Made by a program: the position numbers and the translations under genes | NCBI RefSeq assembly: GCF_025751435.1 | Contig: NZ_JAOWKY010000001.1 | Span: 852,001-916,000, forward strand | DNA: 64,000 nt | Direction: 5' to 3' | DNA from: Albidovulum marisflavi | Lineage (GTDB): Bacteria > Pseudomonadota > Alphaproteobacteria > Rhodobacterales > Rhodobacteraceae | The notes under the pieces: generated by a model | The model's database searches: none | Told to the model about the DNA's origin: nothing | What the model saw: the letters and a program-made list of their open reading frames with translations, nothing else | In this document: piece after piece, positions 33,744 through 42,771 of the stretch | How positions within the stretch are numbered: position 1 is the first letter of the stretch | Layout of the letters: every line of letters begins with the position of its first letter

Positions 33744-35164
33744 GTCTTGCCCTTGCGCGACACCTTGTAGGCCTCCGGGATCGGCATGCGGTTGAATGCG
33801 TCAAGCCCGGCGATGCGATAGGCCTCGGCAAGCGTCGGGTAGTTGAAGGTGTTTTCGACGAAGTAGTCGACCGTACCCTTCAGGTTCAGCACCGCCTGCG
33901 CGATGTGGATCAATTCGGTCGCGCCCTCACCCACGATCTGCACGCCCAGAAGGCGGCGGGTCTTGAGGCTGACCAGCATCTTCAGCATGCCATGCTCGAT
34001 CCCCATGATGTGCCCGCGCGAGGTTTCGCGGAACCGCGCGATGCCGACCTCGTACCGGATGCCGCGGGCCTGCACCTCTTCCTCGGACATGCCGCAGGTC
34101 GAGATTTCGGGAACCGAATAGATGCCGTAGGGGAACCAGGGGCTTTCCGGAAGCGTCGGGGTTTCAAGCGCATGGCAGGCCGCAACCCGCCCCTGCTGAA
34201 GCGAAGTCGAGGCCAGCGAGGGGTGGCCGATCACGTCGCCTGCCGCGTAGATGTGCGCCACCTTGGTCTGGTAGGTCTTGCGGTCGACCTCAAGCCGGCC
34301 GCGATGGTCAGTCTCAAGCCCGACGGCGGCAAGGTTCAGCGCGTCTGTCGCGCCCATCCTGCCCGCCGCGTAAAGCAGCATCTCGCTGCGCACGTGGCGG
34401 CCGTTTTTCAGGCTGACCTCTACGTGATTGCCTTCGTCCTCGATCTTTTCGATCGTGGAGCCGAGCCGAAGGTCAAGGCCGTTTTCGCGGATCTGGTGGG
34501 TGAATTCCTCGATCGTGTGGCGGTCGATGAAATCAAGGAAGCTTTCGCGCGGTTCGATCAGGGTCACATGGACGTCCAGGGCGGTGAACATCGTTGCGTA
34601 TTCCACGCCGATGACGCCCGCGCCCACCACGCAAAGGCTGCGGGGCAGCTGGCCCAGTTCCAGGAATTCGTCGCTGTCCACGACGGTCTTGCCGTTGAAG
34701 GGCACGTCCTTGGGCCGGTAGGTGCGGGTCCCGGTCGCGATCAGGAATTTCCTGGCGGTTAGGCGCACGGTTTCGCCCGAATGGGTCGCAACCTCGACTT
34801 CGTTTTCCCCGGTGAAGCGCGCGCTGCCAAGCAGGGTTTCCACGTGGTTGCGGTTGAACTGGTGCTCAAGAATGTCGACCTCGTAGTCGAGCGTCTTGTG
34901 CAGGCGCGTCTTGAGGTCCTTGGAACTGATGTCTTCCTTGGCCCTGTAGGAACGGCCGTAGAACGACCTTTCCCGCCAACCCGAAAGGTTCAGCACTGTC
35001 TCGCGCAGCGTCTTTGACGGGATCGTTCCGGTGTGAACGGAAACGCCGCCAAGCCGGTCCTTGCGGTCGACGACCAGGACCTTGCGCTTGAGCTTGCCGG
35101 CCTGGATCGCCGCGGCCTTGCCCGCAGGCCCCGAGCCGATGATGATGAGGTCATACGCGCTCAT
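33740..35164 (-). CDS. sthA: Soluble pyridine nucleotide transhydrogenase-like flavoprotein
   Basis: 474 residues of the pyridine nucleotide-disulphide oxidoreductase fold. FAD site [18 protein letters not shown] at about 6-23, NAD(P) site [15 protein letters not shown] mid-protein, FAD motif [13 protein letters not shown], and a dimerisation domain from about 340. The position of the usual redox-active Cys pair reads [17 protein letters not shown] with no Cys at all, consistent with a transhydrogenase rather than a disulphide reductase. It would move hydride between NADH and NADPH. It lies 6 bases after fghA and overlaps yaiI. Confidence 0.9.
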   Translation of the reverse strand: MSAYDLIIIGSGPAGKAAAIQAGKLKRKVLVVDRKDRLGGVSVHTGTIPSKTLRETVLNLSGWRERSFYGRSYRAKEDISSKDLKTRLHKTLDYEVDILEHQFNRNHVETLLGSARFTGENEVEVATHSGETVRLTARKFLIATGTRTYRPKDVPFNGKTVVDSDEFLELGQLPRSLCVVGAGVIGVEYATMFTALDVHVTLIEPRESFLDFIDRHTIEEFTHQIRENGLDLRLGSTIEKIEDEGNHVEVSLKNGRHVRSEMLLYAAGRMGATDALNLAAVGLETDHRGRLEVDRKTYQTKVAHIYAAGDVIGHPSLASTSLQQGRVAACHALETPTLPESPWFPYGIYSVPEISTCGMSEEEVQARGIRYEVGIARFRETSRGHIMGIEHGMLKMLVSLKTRRLLGVQIVGEGATELIHIAQAVLNLKGTVDYFVENTFNYPTLAEAYRIAGLDAFNRMPIPEAYKVSRKGKT

Positions 35165-35170
35165 GGTGGA

Positions 35171-36004
35171 TCAGTCCTGGAACAGCGCTTCGGCGTGAAA
35201 GCCGATATGGTCGCGCATGAAGGTCGAGACGAAGAAGTAGCTGTGATCGTAACCAGCCTGCATGCGGAACTGGCCGTTCTGCCGCCGCTCCATCATCGCA
35301 TGGGCCAGCGCTTCGGGCTTGAGAAGGTCCAGGAACTGGTCCTTGGATCCCTGGTCGATCAGGATCGGACCGTCGAAGCCCAGGCGCTGCATCAAAAGCG
35401 TCGAATCATGCTGGGCCCAGCGGCTTTCATCCGCGCCAAGGTAGGCGCCAAGCTGCTTGCGCCCCCAGTCCGACTGGGTGGGATTGGCGATCGGCGCGAA
35501 GGCGGAAGCCGACCGGAACCGGCCGGGCAGTCGCATCGCCATGGTCAAGGCACCGTGGCCGCCCATGGAGTGGCCGGTGATGCCCTGCCGGTCCTCGGCG
35601 ACGGCGAAGTTCGCGGTGATGATCGCCGGCAACTCTTCCGTCACGTAGTCCCACATGCGGAAATGCGGCGCCCAGGGTTCCTCGGTCGCGTTGACGTAGA
35701 AGCCCGCACCCTGGCCGAGGTCATAGGCTTCGTCGTTGGCCACGCCTTCGCCGCGCGGGCTGGTGTCGGGAAAGACTAGCGCGATGCCCGCCTCGGCCGC
35801 CCATTCCTGGGCCCCGGCCTTGACCATCGCGTTTTCGTGGGTGCAGGTCAGACCCGAGAGGTACCACAGAACCGGGACGGGACCATGGGCCGCTTCGCCC
35901 GGCAGGAACAGGCCAAAGGTCATGTCGCAGCCGCAAGCCTCGGACGCGTGCCTGTAGACGCCCTGGATGCCGCCAAAGCACTTGTTTTCCGATACGGTCT
36001 GCAT
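35171..36004 (-). CDS. fghA: S-formylglutathione hydrolase
   Basis: 277 residues. Esterase-D family: CTHENAMVKAG near residue 60, nucleophile Ser in GHSMGGHGALT, Asp in IDQGSKDQFL and His in YDHSYFF. It hydrolyses S-formylglutathione to formate and glutathione, the second step of glutathione-dependent formaldehyde removal. ATG 36004 has AGGAAG just upstream and gives the usual N-terminus; an extension to 36022 is unlikely. No alcohol dehydrogenase AdhC gene is adjacent. Confidence 0.95.
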   Translation of the reverse strand: MQTVSENKCFGGIQGVYRHASEACGCDMTFGLFLPGEAAHGPVPVLWYLSGLTCTHENAMVKAGAQEWAAEAGIALVFPDTSPRGEGVANDEAYDLGQGAGFYVNATEEPWAPHFRMWDYVTEELPAIITANFAVAEDRQGITGHSMGGHGALTMAMRLPGRFRSASAFAPIANPTQSDWGRKQLGAYLGADESRWAQHDSTLLMQRLGFDGPILIDQGSKDQFLDLLKPEALAHAMMERRQNGQFRMQAGYDHSYFFVSTFMRDHIGFHAEALFQD

Positions 36005-36018
36005 GGGTCTTCCTTTCA

Positions 36019-36948
36019 TCAAGCTCCGGTGATCCAGCCGACCACCAAGGATACGGTCACGATGCTGAACATCGTGGAAATCAGGATCGAGGCCGACACG
36101 CGCTGCGGCGCGACCCCGTAGTTGCGGGCCAGGATGTAGACGTTTCCGGCCACGGGCAACGCGGCTGCCGCGATCATCACGCCCGCCGCGAAAGGCTCTA
36201 CGTCAAAAACCAACAGCGCGGCAACGGCAACGGCTGTCGGATGCAATACCAGCTTGGAGAACGACAGCCACAGCGCAACCGACAGCCGTTCGGCCGTTTT
36301 CGACGCCAGCGATGCGCCTATGGCGAAAAGCGCGCAGGGGGTCGCTGCCGCGCCAAGAATGGCCGTGAACTCTTCGACCGGGGCGGGCAGGGCAAGCCCC
36401 GCGGCCGAAAGGGTCAGCCCCGCGGCCATCGACACGATCATCGGGTTCTTGATCAGCCCCACGAACAGAACCTTCAAGATGCGCGGCGACAGATGCCCCT
36501 CGCGGGCGCCGGTGATGATCAGCGTGATGAGGCTTGAGAAGACGATCAGGTCGATGGCCAGCACCATCAGGATCGGACCGGCGGCCGCGGGTCCAAGCAG
36601 GACCGTCAGCAGCGGCACGCCCAGAAATCCGGTGTTCCCGATGACCGCGCACTGGGCCTCGACCGCGGCCTCGGTCGCGGGGACCTTGCGCAGCCGTGCG
36701 ACGATCGTGGCTGTCAGGTACACGACGAAGCAGCCCGCCAGGTAGGCGGCCGCGAACCTTGCGTCGAAGATCTCGGCCAGCGACAGGTTGGCCGCGAAGC
36801 GGAACAGCATCGCCGACAGCGCGAAGTAGAACACGAAGCGCGTGAGGTATTCGGTGGCCGCATCGGGAAAGAAGCGCACGCGTCCCGCACCCCAGCCAAG
36901 ACCGATCAGCGCGAAGAACGGCAAGGTTTTGAGAAAGATCTCGAGCAT
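36019..36948 (-). CDS. AEC-family (auxin efflux carrier) transporter
   Basis: 309 residues and about ten hydrophobic segments in two five-helix halves. The family regions AQCAVIGNTGFLGVPLL in the first half and ALFAIGASLA and LPVAGNVYILA in the second are present. Members move malonate, malate or other organic acids. First gene of a minus-strand run, 14 bases before fghA. Confidence 0.9.
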   Translation of the reverse strand: MLEIFLKTLPFFALIGLGWGAGRVRFFPDAATEYLTRFVFYFALSAMLFRFAANLSLAEIFDARFAAAYLAGCFVVYLTATIVARLRKVPATEAAVEAQCAVIGNTGFLGVPLLTVLLGPAAAGPILMVLAIDLIVFSSLITLIITGAREGHLSPRILKVLFVGLIKNPMIVSMAAGLTLSAAGLALPAPVEEFTAILGAAATPCALFAIGASLASKTAERLSVALWLSFSKLVLHPTAVAVAALLVFDVEPFAAGVMIAAAALPVAGNVYILARNYGVAPQRVSASILISTMFSIVTVSLVVGWITGA

Positions 36949-37035
36949 CTAAATCCATTGCAAGGCCGACGGGCCCCAAGTCCTGTCCGCGCTGTCAGGG
37001 CTGACTAGCACGCCGGCGCGACGCGGGGCCAGCAT

Positions 37036-37731
37036 TCATCCCCGGTGAAGCGTCAGAATTTCGGAAAGCGGCTTCTTGATCTTGGCTGCCGCCGGCACCG
37101 TCGCATCGTCATAGGGGTGTCCCACGGCCAGGATCATCACCGGCTTTTCGCTGTCTGGCCGCGCACAAAGCGCGTTGAGGAACTTCATGGGATTGGGCGT
37201 ATGCGTCAGCGTCGAAAGCCCGGCATGGTGCAGCGCCGCGATCAGAAGGCCCGTAGCGATGCCCACGCTTTCAGGGACGTAGTAGTTCTTGTACCGGTGC
37301 CCGTCCTTCGTCATGCCGTAACGCTGCGCGAAAATGACGATCAGCCAGGGCGCGATGTCCAGATGCGGTTTCGACGCGCCCGTCCCGATCGGCTCAAGCG
37401 CGCTCAGCCATTCGTCGCCCGCGCCGCCCTCGTAGAACGCGCGCTCCTCCTCTTCGGCGGCGGCACGTATCTGCGACTTCATGCCTGGATCGGAGATCGC
37501 CACGAAATGCCATGGCTGGTGGTTCGCGCCGGACGGTGCGGTTCCCGCGGCCTCGACGCAGGCCGCGATGATATCGGAAGGAACCGGGTCGGGGCGGAAA
37601 TCGCGCACGCTGTGGCGCTTCTTCATGTAGTCGCGAAACCGCTCGGCCTGATCCAGCGCCGCATCATCGGACAGGCTGACGCGGTCGGGAAGGGGCAGGG
37701 GCTGATAGCTGACCTTGTCGCGGAAATACAT
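37036..37731 (-). CDS. Nitroreductase-family protein
   Basis: 231 residues. FMN-binding RHSVRDFRPDPVP at about 39-51, APSGANHQPWHFV at about 65-77, and PESVGIATGLLIAALHHAG, LAVGHP toward the C-terminus. An FMN-dependent NAD(P)H oxidoreductase; members reduce nitro groups, quinones or iodotyrosine (the N-terminal layout resembles the BluB/iodotyrosine-deiodinase branch). Substrate unknown. It follows mbfA's end by a short gap on the same strand but with its own start. Confidence 0.88.
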   Translation of the reverse strand: MYFRDKVSYQPLPLPDRVSLSDDAALDQAERFRDYMKKRHSVRDFRPDPVPSDIIAACVEAAGTAPSGANHQPWHFVAISDPGMKSQIRAAAEEEERAFYEGGAGDEWLSALEPIGTGASKPHLDIAPWLIVIFAQRYGMTKDGHRYKNYYVPESVGIATGLLIAALHHAGLSTLTHTPNPMKFLNALCARPDSEKPVMILAVGHPYDDATVPAAAKIKKPLSEILTLHRG

Positions 37732-37767
37732 CTGTCTCCCCTTGGCAAACCGGAAGGTTGGGCCCGT

Positions 37768-38745
37768 CTAGCCGCCCCCGATCAGAACGCCAGCGGCAAA
37801 GACCAGCGCGCCGCCCAGCACGACCTGGAAGGTCGCGCGCAGGAAGGGGGTTTCCATGAAGCGGTTCTGGATCCAGACGATCGCCCACAGCTCGACGAAC
37901 ACGATGGCGATGGCAAGGGTGGTTGCGGTCCAGAAATCAGGGATCAGGTAGGGCATGGCATGGCCAAGCCCCCCGAGCGTGGTCATGACGCCAGAAGCGA
38001 TACCGCGCTTGACCGGAGAGCCGCGCCCGGAAATAACGCCATCGTCATGCGCGGCTTCGGTGAAGCCCATCGAGATCCCGGCGCCGACCGAGGCCGCAAG
38101 CCCGACCAGGAACGTCGTCCAGGGATCATGCGTCGCAAAGGCCGTCGCGAAGATCGGCGCAAGTGTCGACACGGAACCGTCCATCAGCCCCGCCAGCCCC
38201 GGCTGGACCCAGGTCAGGATGAATTGCCGGTGGGCGGCGCGGTCTTCCTCGCCCCGTGCCTCATCATCCAGATGCTTGTCGGCCAGTGCTCCGGCCTTCG
38301 CCTCGTGCTTGGCCTCGGCCGCCGCCAGATCGCCCAGAAGCTTGCGCGTGTCGGCGTCTTCGGTCCGCTGCGCCGCGCGGGTGTAGAACGCGGCGGCGTC
38401 GCGCTCCATCGCCTCGGCCTCGGCGCGGATGCGGTCCAGCGTCAGGTTTTCCACAAGCCAGACCGGCTTGCGCGCATAGAAGCCCGCGACATGTTCACGC
38501 CGGATCAGGGGAATGATTTCGCCAAACCGCGCGCGGTGCCGTTCGATCAGCCAGTGACGGTGGGTGTCCTCTTCCTTGGCCATCGCGTCGAAGATCGCGG
38601 CCGAGGCGGGATAATCCTGCCTCAGGCGTTCGGCGTAACTGCGATAGATCCGCGCGTCGTCTTCCTCGGACGAGATGGCCAGGGCCAGGATTTCCTGTTC
38701 GCTCAGGTCCGAAAAGCGGCGGCGATTGGCTAGACCGGGGATCAT
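37768..38745 (-). CDS. mbfA: Iron exporter MbfA (ferritin-like domain plus VIT1-like membrane domain)
   Basis: 325 residues. The N-terminal 150 residues are a ferritin-like diiron helical bundle with ISSEEDDARIYRSYAE and KEEDTHRHWLIERH, where the E-E-x-x-H pattern supplies iron ligands. From about 195 a VIT/CCC1-type membrane domain begins (LAGLMDGSVSTLAPIF, SVGAGISMGFTEAAHDDG). It exports iron across the inner membrane. Start ATG 38745 follows from the conserved N-terminus. It is divergent from a TetR regulator, 186 bases apart. In alphaproteobacteria mbfA is usually under Irr control; I did not see an obvious ICE box. Confidence 0.92.
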   Translation of the reverse strand: MIPGLANRRRFSDLSEQEILALAISSEEDDARIYRSYAERLRQDYPASAAIFDAMAKEEDTHRHWLIERHRARFGEIIPLIRREHVAGFYARKPVWLVENLTLDRIRAEAEAMERDAAAFYTRAAQRTEDADTRKLLGDLAAAEAKHEAKAGALADKHLDDEARGEEDRAAHRQFILTWVQPGLAGLMDGSVSTLAPIFATAFATHDPWTTFLVGLAASVGAGISMGFTEAAHDDGVISGRGSPVKRGIASGVMTTLGGLGHAMPYLIPDFWTATTLAIAIVFVELWAIVWIQNRFMETPFLRATFQVVLGGALVFAAGVLIGGG

Positions 38746-38931
38746 GTCCGTCTCCGACTGGGAACGGGGCAAGACTAGGCGCGCCCGGTGGGGTGGGCAA
38801 GGGCCGCCAGGCGGTCCGTGCCGCGTCGCGTCGCCGGCACGCCGCGACAAAACGACCCGCGCGGCTTGCCCCTGGGGAAGGCGAGCGGTTATCATCGGCC
38901 AGCCGAAGAGATCGGCGCAAGGGAAGATGAG

Positions 38932-39558
38932 TTGGCAGTCACAGCGATCGCAATCCGCAAGGGGCGCAAGTTCGATCAGGTTCTGGAAGGCGCGCGTGTC
39001 GTATTCCTGCGTGATGGATACGAAGGCGCAAGCGTCGATGACATCGCGCGGGAATCGGGGGTTTCGAAGGCCACGCTCTACAACTACTTCCCCGACAAGC
39101 GTATCCTGTTCGTCGAGGTCGCGACGCGCGAATGCCGCCGCCAGGCTGACGAGGCCGAGGCCGTGGTCGACCTGTCCGACCCGCCAGAGATCGTTTTGCC
39201 AGAGGCCGCGCGGCGCATCATCGCCTTTTCGCTTTCGGATTTCGGCCGCAACGTGTTTCGCATCAGCGTGGCGGAATCAGAGCGGTTTCCTGAACTGGGA
39301 CGTGAATTCTATGAAAACGGTCCGGCGCTTTTGCGTGAACGGCTTGGGTCATATCTGACGGGCGCGGTCGAACGCGGAGAGCTGCGCATCGACGACATCG
39401 ATCTTGCCGCCGACCAGTTCGCGGAACTGTGCAAGGCGGATATCTTTCCCTGCGTCTGCCTTGGCGTGAAACGCGACTTCGATCAGTCCGCGCAGGACCG
39501 GATCGCCCGTGGCGCGGTCGAGATGTTCCTGGCGCGATATGGGACCCGGCGCGTATAG
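38932..39558 (+). CDS. TetR/AcrR-family transcriptional regulator (TTG start)
   Basis: 208 residues. The helix-turn-helix GASVDDIARESGVSKATLYNYFPDK lies at about residues 26-50; the C-terminal ligand domain resembles the AefR-like type. The start is placed at the TTG at 38932 because AAGGGAAG lies about six bases upstream and there is no in-frame ATG near; the upstream in-frame stretch is not TetR-like. Divergent from mbfA, so it may regulate it or itself. Confidence 0.87.
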   Translation: MAVTAIAIRKGRKFDQVLEGARVVFLRDGYEGASVDDIARESGVSKATLYNYFPDKRILFVEVATRECRRQADEAEAVVDLSDPPEIVLPEAARRIIAFSLSDFGRNVFRISVAESERFPELGREFYENGPALLRERLGSYLTGAVERGELRIDDIDLAADQFAELCKADIFPCVCLGVKRDFDQSAQDRIARGAVEMFLARYGTRRV

Positions 39559-39573
39559 GTCGCGGCTTTCGAG

Positions 39574-40827
39574 TCAGGCCGTCAGCCGTCCGTCCGCAAG
39601 GCCGGCGATCCGGGTTTCCACGATCACGCCCTCGGGCTGATCGCACGAAAAGGTGACTTCGGTGAACTGCTCGGTCCGCCCGATGCGCGGAGATTCTGTC
39701 AGGACGCGATGCGTTTGACCGATCTGGCTGGCCAGGTGCCGGTTCAGCGCATCCTCTCCGGCGGCCCGAAGCCGGGCGGCGCGATCGCGGATCGCCGGGC
39801 CCCTGACCTGAGGCATACGCGCCGCGGGTGTGCCGTTTCGCGGGCTGAACGGGAACACGTGCAGGAATGTAAGGCCGCAGTCCCCCACCAGCTTCAGCGT
39901 GTTGTCGAACATCGCCTCGGTCTCGGTCGGGAAGCCGGCGATCAGGTCGGCGCCGAACACGATATCCGGTCGCAGACGCCGCGCCTCTTCGCAGAAACGG
40001 ATAGCGTCGTCGCGCAGGTGGCGGCGCTTCATCCGCTTGAGGATCAGGTCGTCCCCATGCTGAAGCGACAGGTGCAGATGCGGCATCAGCCGCGGCTCGG
40101 ACGCGATGGCCAGCATCAGGTTGTCGTCCGCCTCGATCGAGTCGATCGAGGAGATGCGCAGGCGCTGAAGGTCGGGAACCAGGCGCAGGATCCGCATCAC
40201 CAGGTCGCCCAACCGCGGCTCGCCCGGAAGGTCCGCCCCCCAGGAGGTCAGGTCGACACCGGTCAGCACGACCTCGTGGAAGCCCTTGCCGACAAGCCGC
40301 TTGATCTGCTCGACGACGACGCCCGCCGGGACCGAGCGCGAATTGCCCCTTCCGTAGGGGATGATGCAGAAGGTGCAGCGGTGGTCGCAGCCGTTCTGCA
40401 CCTGCACATAGGCGCGGTGGCGGCCAAAGCCGTCGATCAGGTGGCCCGCGGTTTCGGTGACGCTCATGATGTCGTCGACCATCACGCGCTCGGTTTCGCC
40501 GATCAGGTCGGGGGCGCGCAGTCCGGCCCAGGTCTCGGGCTGCATCTTTTCGTGGTTGCCGATGACGCGCGTCACCTCCGGCATCGCCGCAAAGGTCTCG
40601 GGCTCGGTCTGCGCCGCGCAGCCGGTGACGATGACCGGCGCGCCGGGGTTTTCCCGCGATAGCCTGCGGATCTCCTGCTTGGCCTTGCGCACGGCCTCGG
40701 CCGTGACGGCGCATGTGTTCACGACCACGGCGCCTTCGACCGCGTGCGCCGCGGCAAGCTCTTTCATCGCCTCGGTCTCATAGGCGTTGAGACGGCAGCC
40801 AAGGGTGGAAAACACGGGCGGGCGCAT
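39574..40827 (-). CDS. mtaB: tRNA t6A37 methylthiotransferase
   Basis: 417 residues. It makes ms2t6A in tRNA by a radical-SAM reaction. The N-terminal MTTase domain has STLGCRLNAYE, VVNTCAVT and VTGCAA (three cluster cysteines), the radical-SAM CDHRCTFCIIPYGRG follows at about residue 145, and a short TRAM-like tail ends it. The CRLN form of the first motif is typical of MtaB rather than MiaB. Six bases after dapF on the same strand. Confidence 0.95.
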   Translation of the reverse strand: MRPPVFSTLGCRLNAYETEAMKELAAAHAVEGAVVVNTCAVTAEAVRKAKQEIRRLSRENPGAPVIVTGCAAQTEPETFAAMPEVTRVIGNHEKMQPETWAGLRAPDLIGETERVMVDDIMSVTETAGHLIDGFGRHRAYVQVQNGCDHRCTFCIIPYGRGNSRSVPAGVVVEQIKRLVGKGFHEVVLTGVDLTSWGADLPGEPRLGDLVMRILRLVPDLQRLRISSIDSIEADDNLMLAIASEPRLMPHLHLSLQHGDDLILKRMKRRHLRDDAIRFCEEARRLRPDIVFGADLIAGFPTETEAMFDNTLKLVGDCGLTFLHVFPFSPRNGTPAARMPQVRGPAIRDRAARLRAAGEDALNRHLASQIGQTHRVLTESPRIGRTEQFTEVTFSCDQPEGVIVETRIAGLADGRLTA

Positions 40828-40833
40828 CGGCGG

Positions 40834-41673
40834 CTAGCCCTGTGCCGCGATGAAGGCGGGCGTCAGCCAGCCGTCGAAGACATGCGCGGTCGGTCCCGTC
40901 ATCCAGACACCATCGTCGCGCCAGTCGATCTCAAGCGTCCCGCCGTCCAGGTCGAGCGTGACCTGCCGACCGGTCAGGCCGCGCAGGTTCGCCGCAACCG
41001 CGGTCGCACAGGCGCCCGAGCCGCAGGCCAGCGTTATGCCGGCGCCGCGCTCCCATACCCGCATCCGCAGGCGGTCAGGTCCGGTCAGGCTGGCGAATTC
41101 GACATTGGTTGCCTTGGGAAACAACGGATGATGTTCCATCGCCGCGCCGTCGTTGGGCAGATCCACCGCCTCGGCGTCGGGAACGAAGAAGACGCAATGC
41201 GGATTGCCCATGCCGACGGCCGCCGGATCGCCGACGATGGGCAGGTGCAGAAGGTCGACCTCTTGCGACAGGGGCACGGCCCGCCAGTCGAGAATCGGCG
41301 CCCCCATGTTCACGCTCACCAGCCCGTCGGGCCGGCGAAGAGCCGCAAGCCTGCCGCGTTCGGTGGTGAAGGTCACGCTGTCGCGGCCCAGCCCGGTCAT
41401 GACATGATCCGCCACGCAACGGGAGGCATTGCCGCAGGCCCCTGCGCGGCTGCCGTCCGAGTTCCAGAAATCCAGTGCAAAATCTGCGTCTTCGCCGTCG
41501 CGGATCTCGGCCAGCTGGTCGAAGCCCACGCCGCGGTGGCGGTCGCCCAGGGCCGCTGCCAGCATAGGCGTGGTCACGGCCTGCCGCCCGCGTGAGTCGA
41601 TGATCACGAAGTCATTTCCGGCGCCGTGCATCTTCATGAACGGCAGGGCGTTCTCAGGGCGGGTGTGTCTCAT
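40834..41673 (-). CDS. dapF: Diaminopimelate epimerase
   Basis: 279 residues. Converts LL- to meso-diaminopimelate for lysine and peptidoglycan. [12 protein letters not shown] starts the fold, the two catalytic cysteines are in GACGNASRC and [10 protein letters not shown]. The first motif has Ala where most enzymes have Gly (CGNGxRC), a conservative change. Start ATG 41673 is set just before the conserved region; the in-frame extension upstream is not DapF-like. Forms an operon with mtaB. Confidence 0.96.
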   Translation of the reverse strand: MRHTRPENALPFMKMHGAGNDFVIIDSRGRQAVTTPMLAAALGDRHRGVGFDQLAEIRDGEDADFALDFWNSDGSRAGACGNASRCVADHVMTGLGRDSVTFTTERGRLAALRRPDGLVSVNMGAPILDWRAVPLSQEVDLLHLPIVGDPAAVGMGNPHCVFFVPDAEAVDLPNDGAAMEHHPLFPKATNVEFASLTGPDRLRMRVWERGAGITLACGSGACATAVAANLRGLTGRQVTLDLDGGTLEIDWRDDGVWMTGPTAHVFDGWLTPAFIAAQG

Positions 41674-41737
41674 GCCCCGCGATATACGCCCAGCACAGGG
41701 AATTTGCCAGTGGACGGATTTTTCTGCGATTTTGCTC

Positions 41738-41766
41738 TTGACCACTTCGGACGGTCCCCATAGAGA
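41738..41766 (+). promoter_or_regulatory. Promoter of tRNA-Lys
   Basis: TTGACC (41738-41743), a 17-base spacer and TAGAGA (41761-41766), placing transcription start near 41773, seven bases before the tRNA. Good match to the housekeeping consensus. Confidence 0.65.
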
Positions 41767-41779
41767 GGCGCCCTGTGAT

Positions 41780-41855
41780 GGGCCCGTAGCTCAGTTGGTA
41801 GAGCAACTGACTTTTAATCAGTGGGTCACAGGTTCGAATCCTGTCGGGCTCACCA
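41780..41855 (+). tRNA. tRNA-Lys (anticodon UUU)
   Basis: 76-nt cloverleaf. Acceptor stem GGGCCCG pairs with CGGGCTC (one G-U), D-loop AGCTCAGTTGGTAGAGC, anticodon stem-loop with CTTTTAA giving UUU, T-arm with GGTTCGAATCC, and an encoded CCA end. Strong by direct folding. Confidence 0.97.
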
Positions 41856-41890
41856 CCTTCAAAAGAAAACCATAGAAATCAACAGATTCC

Positions 41891-41910
41891 AGCCAGCTTG
41901 CAAGCTGGCT
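41891..41910. repeat. Perfect 20-bp palindrome
   Basis: AGCCAGCTTG followed directly by its reverse complement CAAGCTGGCT. Thirty-five bases after the tRNA-Lys. Could be the tRNA terminator stem (no T-run follows), a recombination site or a protein-binding site. Confidence 0.55.
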
Positions 41911-42169
41911 TCGGCGCGTTTGCAGAGTTCCGGTCCGGTTCTGTCCCGATGACGCGCCTTTTGCGGTCCGCTTCTTCGACATGGTGCGCGACCTCGGATA
42001 GGCTCCGATGACACGTCCAGGCGCCGATCTGAAAAGGGATTCGCGCCCGCTTCGGCCAGTGCAACAGCACGAGAGCTTCCCAGCCGATGCACAGCGCGGT
42101 CGAAGTCGGCTTCCTGAACAGCCTTTGCGATCAGAGCTGGTGCGCTGATTGCGACACCGATCAAGGTTG

Positions 42170-42195
42170 CTCCGGGGCCACCAGCGGCCCCGGAG
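42170..42195 (-). terminator. Hairpin downstream of the secreted-protein gene
   Basis: A 10-bp perfect stem CTCCGGGGCC / GGCCCCGGAG with a 6-base loop lies 12 bases past the stop of the minus-strand gene at 42208. No T-run on the minus strand. Confidence 0.5.
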
Positions 42196-42207
42196 GCTGG
42201 TGCATGC

Positions 42208-42771
42208 TCAGAGCTGGCGCACCAGCTGATCCATGGTCATCCCGACGCGCACGGTGTCGTCTTCCTTGGGAAGGCTGTGCAGCATGATGCGAACGACGGG
42301 GGTCCTGGATTTGATCGTTTCAAGCAACCTCACGCTTACGACCGGCCGCCCGTTCGGAGACATCGACGCCGTTTCGACGTAGCCGAGCGCCCGTCCATCA
42401 GAGGTGACGACCATCTTGCCGGGAAGAGAGGCAAGATAGGTTGCGAGGATTGCCGGCGGGATCGTGGCGCCCGGAGTGCCGGCAACGGGCGAAGTTGGGG
42501 TCGTGCCCGGCGTGCTGGGCGTTCCGGTTCCGGGTGTGGTCGAACTGCTCGACCCGACGCTTGCTTCGACGGAGGTTCCGCTTGCGCCAACGTTCACATC
42601 CGCATTGACGCCGCTGGATCCGCCGACGCTGGCGCTTGCATCAACGCCGCCTCCGCCAACATTCACCTCGGCCTTCGCACCGCCCAGGTCGAGGCCAATC
42701 GCCAGAGCAGATGTCGCAAGTGCGGTGTTGATTGCAAAGGCAAAGATGGCGCGCTTGATAACCTTTCTCAT
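42208..42771 (-). CDS. Small secreted Gly/Ser-rich protein with PRC-barrel-like C-terminus
   Basis: 187 residues. Signal peptide MRKVIKRAIFAFAINTALA...ALA, then about residues 27-77 are Gly/Ser/Val-rich with degenerate repeats (VNVGGGGVDASASVGG, VNADVNVGASG, VEASVGSSSS), then a Pro/Thr linker (about 80-105). The C-terminal 75 residues contain GKMVVTSDGRALGYVE and PVVSVRLLE, like a small beta-barrel of the PRC type. Probably periplasmic or surface-exposed. I do not recognise the family. It has its own strong promoter and GGAG ribosome site. Confidence 0.75.
   Translation of the reverse strand: MRKVIKRAIFAFAINTALATSALAIGLDLGGAKAEVNVGGGGVDASASVGGSSGVNADVNVGASGTSVEASVGSSSSTTPGTGTPSTPGTTPTSPVAGTPGATIPPAILATYLASLPGKMVVTSDGRALGYVETASMSPNGRPVVSVRLLETIKSRTPVVRIMLHSLPKEDDTVRVGMTMDQLVRQL

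Larger units (their letters stand above)
41856..42207. other. Gap after tRNA-Lys, no convincing gene
   Basis: 352 bases of lower coding density between the tRNA and the secreted-protein gene. It contains a perfect 20-bp palindrome and a terminator-like hairpin. Short open frames on both strands have no recognisable content. Its position at the 3' end of a tRNA is a typical integration site, but I see no duplicated tRNA end nearby. Confidence 0.5.

Noticed and set aside
41856-41880. A duplicated tRNA 3' end as attachment site
   Set aside because: I found no second copy of the T-arm/acceptor sequence within the window.
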